DNA of 24,219 nt, from NCBI GenBank assembly GCA_015143735.1, contig VKHC01000039.1, forward strand, positions 1 to 24,219, written 5' to 3'. The position numbers and the translations under genes are program-made. Source of the DNA: Synura sp. LO234KE. Taxonomy: Eukaryota; Sar; Synurophyceae; Synurales; Mallomonadaceae. Below, in pieces: positions 19,371-24,219 of the stretch. Each line of letters starts with the position of its first letter. Position 1 is the first letter of the stretch. The notes beneath the pieces were generated by a model. That model was not told where the DNA came from, did no database searches, and was given only the letters and a program-made list of their open reading frames with translations.

Positions 19371-20200
19371 TCAAAGCTGGTTGAGATCGGAGACGAGTAG
19401 TGCGAGCACTCTGCCGCCAGCATCAACGTCGTCGACAAAATCTGCCTCTATAAGAAATTTAAACTTATGGGGATTGATCCGAACTAATTGAAAGAATTCG
19501 CAAATTGCTTCGTGTTTTAAGCAATGTGAGAGCTCAGATAGGGCATTTTTTGCCGAGGGAGGGTGGCTCTGTGTATTCCTTTCCGCGAGGCTACTCAACC
19601 TGAACTGGACGAGTTCAGCAGGATCGAGATTTGCCTACGCCCCAGTCCATTCTTGGTGATGGCTGAGACAAGCAGCTGCCAATATGTTTTCGGTGTCAAG
19701 TCTGGAGAGACACGATGACCACTTCCTCAAACAAATTGTCGCGGATCTGCAAGACCACTCAGGAGGATAGCATTTGGATATTGCTCCCAGCAGCACTACA
19801 AGCAGATAGAAGTGTTCTATTCAGAGATCGGTAAAAGGCGCTCTGAAAATCCATCGTCAAGCCGCATTTGGGCCGAGATTCTTTTTGTGTTGAACAATCT
19901 TGGCTTCCAAATAAAAATATCCTGGACTTTGGCGACTAGTCTGAACGTGTTGCAGGATTATTCTCAAGCACTTCTTTCGTCAGCGCGAAGGGAAATGCCC
20001 CCATGTCACTCCATTGGTCCAGCGCTAGGTACGCCCTGTGGTCGACAAGTTCTGCAGGGAGCAGAGCTCCGCTCTTCTCGAACTCCCTGCTGAAGGCGGA
20101 TCTGCGGGAAGTTGGATACTAGTTATTAGTAATCTCTCTATTAGCTCCTCGTCCGCAAGCAACGATGCGCCACTCCGCACGTGTAAACAAGCATGTAGTG
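19371..20200 (-). pseudogene. Decayed coding relic, family unknown
   Basis: On the minus strand several protein-like stretches follow one another in different frames, broken by stops. They read ASLLADEELIERLLITSIQL near 20165-20110, FSREFEKSGALLPAELVDHR and ALDQWSDMGAFPFALTKEVL between 20095 and 19940, ILAAACLSHHQEWTGA near 19690-19645, and AICEFFQLVRINPHKFKFL around 19505-19450. Similar composition and shared strand suggest a single degraded gene or transposon ORF. The CTTCCCGCAG just before the second stretch could be an old splice acceptor. No family was recognised; plus-strand ORFs here look like shadows. Confidence 0.3.
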
Positions 20201-20394
20201 TTCAATTGTTCCCGCTTATATGAGGGAATCAATATTTGTCCTCTTGATTGTTTCCACGCTCAGCTAATATACAAATATCCCCTCTCATGTTTCAACATTC
20301 TGATGCCTTACCTGCGGGCTGCGCTGCGGCGGAAGCAATATGGTCACCGGGGACATCTATGTAAAATTTATTGACTTGTTTTCCAGAAGTTCCT

Positions 20395-21565
20395 GTAAAA
20401 TATCGTCTAATGTGTGCTGAAGTATCACTTTAAAAGTTGCTAAAGTCACGTCTCGCTATGGCTACAGGATTTTGACACTTTATTAGTAGACTGTAGTAAA
20501 ACTTTAAAATCAAAATTTTACTTAACAAACTTTAGTAATACTTTAGAAACATTAGTTTTTCTTCAGAAATTAAAGTTTTACTTTAGCATTACTAAAGTAT
20601 GACACTAAATAAGTACGTCACAATTATACTAAATTATGCCACAAAGCGATTGATTTTCACACTTAATCACGCAGTCAAACGAATAATTTAGGGTTTTATT
20701 ATTATTAATCTGTTACAAATGCGATAAGTAATAGTACGGGACACAGTGCGCATGTTAATCAAGTATTGCCAAAGCATCGTGCGCTGAGATAAGATTCCCT
20801 CCTCCAAATACCCTCTCAAATTCTCTTCTCAATTACAAAAGGATTATGTTGAACTAGCAGCATAATTTACAACAACATTCACCAGGGACGAAACAAACAA
20901 TTTCCTTTTATTTGATAGTGTCTAAGAACACTGCTGAATATTTTCAATCTGCTTTTCAAAGTAAAATTGAAACAAAATAGCAATTCTTTGATTAGTGTTA
21001 TTAGTTCAAATGAAAAGCTTAAACACAATTCGCAACTGACGCTTCCATGGTTTGAATCGTATGTTAGTGATTGCTAGTGATTATCAAACGCTATAGAAAA
21101 TGACTCACATTACAACATCCTTCTCTGCTTCTTGCGGTAACGTGAAACCCAAAGCTGTCAAAGCGCGAAACCAAGCAAATGTTGTCAAGAAAGCAATCTC
21201 CATTTTCAGTATATATGAATATTTGTCTCTACTCTCAGCTGCATTCAATTGTAGTAAACGATTGCAAATTTTTACAAGTGCGAGTGGAGACCACGCACGG
21301 ACGTGGCCTCGAAATATAAAATACTTCGGTGGTTGCTAAAGCTTTTTGTGTGTACCTAGTAGGTGATGTACCACTAGTAAAATGTATATTTTAGGAGTGG
21401 AAACTTAAACAAAAAAATCCTTAAGCACCATTTTGCAAGAAATTGCCGTGTTCCTGAAGTCCTAAACTATAGTTTTCCTAAAGTACCCACGGTACTCAAA
21501 CAAAAACTTCAACGAAATACTGAAGTTTCTTCCCTAAAGTGAAAAGAATACTTTAAGACTGATTT
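20395..21565. repeat. AT-rich region bounded by CTTTAG/CTAAAG-rich clusters
   Basis: Two clusters, about 20395-20600 and 21410-21560, are dense in ACTTTAG, CTAAAGT and GAAGT motifs in both orientations. The left cluster contains a perfect hairpin, TACTTTAG-CATTA-CTAAAGTA, at 20579-20599. The clusters resemble the degenerate ends of a foldback-type element, but no exact terminal inverted repeat or target-site duplication could be matched by eye. The interior has a small ORF (21100-21339) with no recognisable family. Confidence 0.35.
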
Positions 21566-22887
21566 TCTTGGGATGGAGCTATCCTCTGCGGCTACTCCAT
21601 CACGAGGCTGCCTTGCCGGCAGGTTGAAATTGGTCTTCGCCATGTATAATTCTAACCATGTGATTCTCGTCAAAGCTACTTTCAGAAGCGTAGTTTTATC
21701 GAAAACTTGCGACTTCTAGGTTTAGCCACTATACATACGACGGTTCCTTCCCACGGACATAACGAAGTCCTTAGTTCCTTACGGGGACATAAACCATATG
21801 CGGAATATATCACGAGGAGCGGCGAAGGACGGTGGAACGAGGACTACGTTGCGGAAAATAAAAGTCTTTGCGCGGAAACAATAATAATACCTAACGTTAC
21901 GTGGTTAAGAAACAAATCAGACTCATATCCTTCCGTACCCCCAAAACTTCAACACTCCAAATATCACCGTTACAAATAAAAAGATAAGTGATTGGAATAC
22001 ATCTATACAAAGTCTCATTTACAAAGAAACGGAAAATACATCATATCAGCAGACGAATTGGCGGAGGTTAACGACCCACATGGTTTTTGCAAGAATCGCA
22101 AACAACTGAGACGCTCAACATATTTAGTAAAGTGCGAGTTCTGCCACAGAACCATGTGCTCTGCCCTAGCGATATTTGCATAATACTTCGAAATAAGCGG
22201 AAAGGAAGCTTTACCAATAACAATAAAGTAAGGATCATTTCAACTTCTATTTCAGTTCAAACATTAGATGCGAATTTTGGTCACCGTGTGGACACATCGG
22301 GCTTTCATCGCTGAACTCAATTTCCTTACGAGCTCCTTCCCGCTTGGCAATAGACATAACATCCGTGTTACTCCATGTTCGTAATCCCGTATTTATACAA
22401 GGACACCTTCAGGTTGTATGAGAGGAGTATGAGACGCTTCAAAAGTAGATATTTTCACATTAATTGATAATTCTACACATTTTCGTTTTCCAACTGAAGA
22501 GAAAAAAATATTAGAAGCCCCAAATACTTTATAGCCAGAGTTATGGATATCTCTCGATGTAATTGTCAGTGACGATGAAGAATCGTTTGAGGAACTCGAC
22601 AAAATGAGGAAGGTGAAGGCGAAACTGTGAGTTTAATTTGAAATTTGATAATGAAGACGATCCATATTTCTATAAAAATTATTCGCGGTAAAATGATAGT
22701 CCTGCGCTATTTTGAATGTGATATTTTATATTTCTTTCGTAGGCGAAATTAACGAATATTATAACTTTTAAAAAAAAACACGGTGCTGGGGTGTGGATTT
22801 TGAACTAAAAATTTCAGTGAAGAATATACGCGGAAACGATTTAAATTTTCCATATTTGTTCGGTGAATTGATTATTGCCTAGGAATC
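21566..22887. other. Region with small unassigned ORFs
   Basis: Small plus-strand ORFs at 21707-21979 and 21992-22183 and a minus-strand ORF at 22393-22602. None has a recognised family. The second has a Cys-containing end (KCEFCHRTMC). The last ~250 bp before 22888 are AT-rich and probably hold the promoter of the secreted protein gene. Confidence 0.35.
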
Positions 22888-24219
22888 ATGCGTATTGCCA
22901 AGATTTTACATTTGCTGTGCGGAGCGTTACTGTGCATTCCTCAGGTAAATTTCTTGATTACTTTACGTACGACTTTTTATTTAATATATGTATAATTTCA
23001 TGTAAAGCTTACCAGCGAGATTTCACACGATATTGAAATGTCGGATTTAGTTAATATTTTATTTCACGAAAATAGTGAATTGTTTCAAATACCTCCGCCA
23101 GACATAAACTTTGATTGCACTGCACTTTGCCCAACCAGCTTAGTTGGGCTATCAAACTATACTTTCTGCTTAGAGGCAGTAAATTTGGTAAATTGTAGTA
23201 TGAGCTCGATAAGTGATTTTACTTGTGGAGATATCAATGGCTGCCTTAAATCCTGTTCGAATAACGTGACGTGTTACATCGAATCGGTTGCCGCCACATT
23301 ATGTCCGTCCATAATACAATACTATGAAAATCTACCAACTATTCCTCCGACACCAAGTCCCTCTTACAATCCAACATCACTTCCCACTCGACGGCCCACT
23401 TTGTCGCCCAGTAGCTATCCAACGAGGACACCTCTATACCCGACCAAATTACCAACATCAAAGCCTTCTGCCATACCATCATATGCACCTGCCTTTCCTA
23501 CTAATCAACCCTCAGCGTCACCTACTCCTAAAACGAGCTCAAGTCCTACGAACGGTAAGTGATTACAGAAAGAAGTGATATTGTCCACTAATATTATTGT
23601 CTACTAATATTATGCACTTGACGTATCAAATAACCAGTTCTCCTATGAAAGCACGATGTAGACTATTTACATTTTTAAATTTGGAGATATTCCAATCAAC
23701 TCATTATCTATTTCTTCTCTTATCTCCGTATTATTTTTTCGCAGTTCCCACTTTGCTGCCAACTCTATCGCCAACTACACTACCTACTGTAGGACCGACC
23801 AGCGATCCAACAAACATGCCATCCCAGTACCCATCCATGCAACCAACGCGCTCCCCATCGGCTGCTCCCAGCGTCTCCCCTACCACCGGAATTCCGTCTG
23901 TCAATCCATCCCTCCAACCCACTAGGGCGCCTTCAGTTTCTCAGCCTCCATCTCGTGAGCCCACAAGTCCCACGTCAAGTCCGTCGTCTCCAACGTCTGT
24001 TCCATCGATATCTCCGACTTTGTCTCCTAGCGTGGAGCCCAGTGCATTACCGTCGCTGATCCCATCTTTGGCTCCGTCATCTCCGTCTAGTGTTCCAAGC
24101 TTGTTGCCGAGCTCGTTACCGTCGGTGGTGCCTACATCTGAGCCCTCGAGTCCCACGGTGAGTCCCACGTCAAGTCCGTCGTCTCCGACGTCGGTTCCGA
24201 CGGTGCAGCCTTCGAGTCC
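22888..24219 (+). CDS. Secreted Cys-rich protein with Pro/Thr/Ser (PTSxPS) stalk, 5' part
   Basis: Exons 22888..22944, 23008..23554 and 23745..>24219, intron phases 0 and 1; the frame is open at the right edge (359 complete codons seen). Exon 1 encodes a signal peptide (MRIAKILHLLCGALLC). Next comes a compact Cys-rich region of about 90 residues (DCTALCPTS, NYTFCLEA, TCGDINGCLKSC) with several N-glycosylation sequons. From about residue 125 the protein is a low-complexity stalk of P/T/S units (PTPSPSYNPTSLPTRRPT, then TSPTSSPSSPTSVPS in exon 3). Such stalks are common in extracellular and wall proteins of heterokont algae and are probably O-glycosylated. Exon 3 has no ATG, so it is found only by splicing: donor GGTAAGT at 23555, acceptor TTTTTTCGCAG before 23745. 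Later domains lie outside the window. Confidence 0.8.
23966..24186 (+). repeat. Internal duplication within the PTS stalk
   Basis: The 26-base block beginning AGTCCCACGTCAAGTCCGTC occurs at 23966-23991 and again at 24161-24186, 195 bp apart (65 codons, in frame). The repeat keeps the peptide SPTSSPSSPT. This points to growth of the stalk by in-frame duplication. Confidence 0.85.

Noticed and set aside
21992-22183. Possible piggyBac-type C-terminal Cys finger (KCEFCHRTMC)
   Set aside because: Only one Cys pair plus a lone Cys upstream; no transposase core (DDE) seen nearby. Spacing does not fit well enough.
23731-24168. Minus-strand Gly/Asp-rich ORFs (23731-23922, 23941-24168)
   Set aside because: They are antisense shadows of the P/T/S-coding exon; the plus frame joins a signal-peptide exon through good splice sites.
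1-24219. CRISPR arrays, bacterial operons or ribosomal RNA
   Set aside because: No regularly spaced direct repeats and no rRNA signature; genes have spliceosomal introns and eukaryote-specific products.

Overview
This is a eukaryotic nuclear window, most likely from a stramenopile (heterokont) such as an ochrophyte alga. The call rests on three things. An ankyrin-repeat/protein-kinase fusion carries the HGDLNPTN...VDLD catalytic core known from heterokont ankyrin kinases. A secreted protein has a long Pro/Thr/Ser 'PTSxPS' stalk of the kind common in heterokonts. Genes are interrupted by short GT-AG introns, many of 51-66 bp. The exact lineage cannot be fixed from the sequence.

Layout. 1-2134 (-): 3' part of an ankyrin-kinase gene, running off the left edge. 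2358-8982 (+): a tandem array of a seven-transmembrane (7TM) protein gene, copies A (2358-3350), B (5361-6368) and C (8152-9129; truncated and fused to foreign sequence), separated by two homologous spacers of about 2 kb. Each spacer contains a tiny ORF for a putative secreted Cys-containing peptide. 9130-10577: sequence with no recognised gene, ending in the 3' tail of a repeat family. 10578-11498 (-): an RNase HI-type protein with an N-terminal hybrid-binding domain. 11953-14377 (-): COG8, subunit of the conserved oligomeric Golgi complex, four exons. 14509-17558 (+): a five-exon gene for an acidic, coiled-coil protein with a C-terminal Cys motif, divergent from COG8 across 131 bp. 17559-22887: gene-poor, repeat-rich DNA containing a decayed RNase H element relic, a tandem duplication of about 160 bp, a decayed minus-strand coding relic and an AT-rich region rich in CTTTAG/CTAAAG motifs. 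22888-24219 (+): 5' part of a secreted Cys-rich/PTS-stalk protein gene, running off the right edge.

The most interesting region is the 7TM array. Copies A and B differ widely over the extracellular and membrane part but are nearly identical from the end of TM7 onward, which is the cytosolic tail. Copies B and C are nearly identical over the membrane part, and C is broken exactly where the A/B identity begins. This looks like patchy gene conversion or unequal exchange that keeps a constant tail, with a small secreted peptide ORF between the receptor-like genes. A receptor/peptide pairing is only a hypothesis.

Exon structures were built by hand from reading-frame continuity and GT-AG sites. 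Those of the kinase, COG8 and the PTS protein are well supported. The Cys-motif gene has one uncertain junction (15915/16221), and the kinase N-terminus is unresolved.
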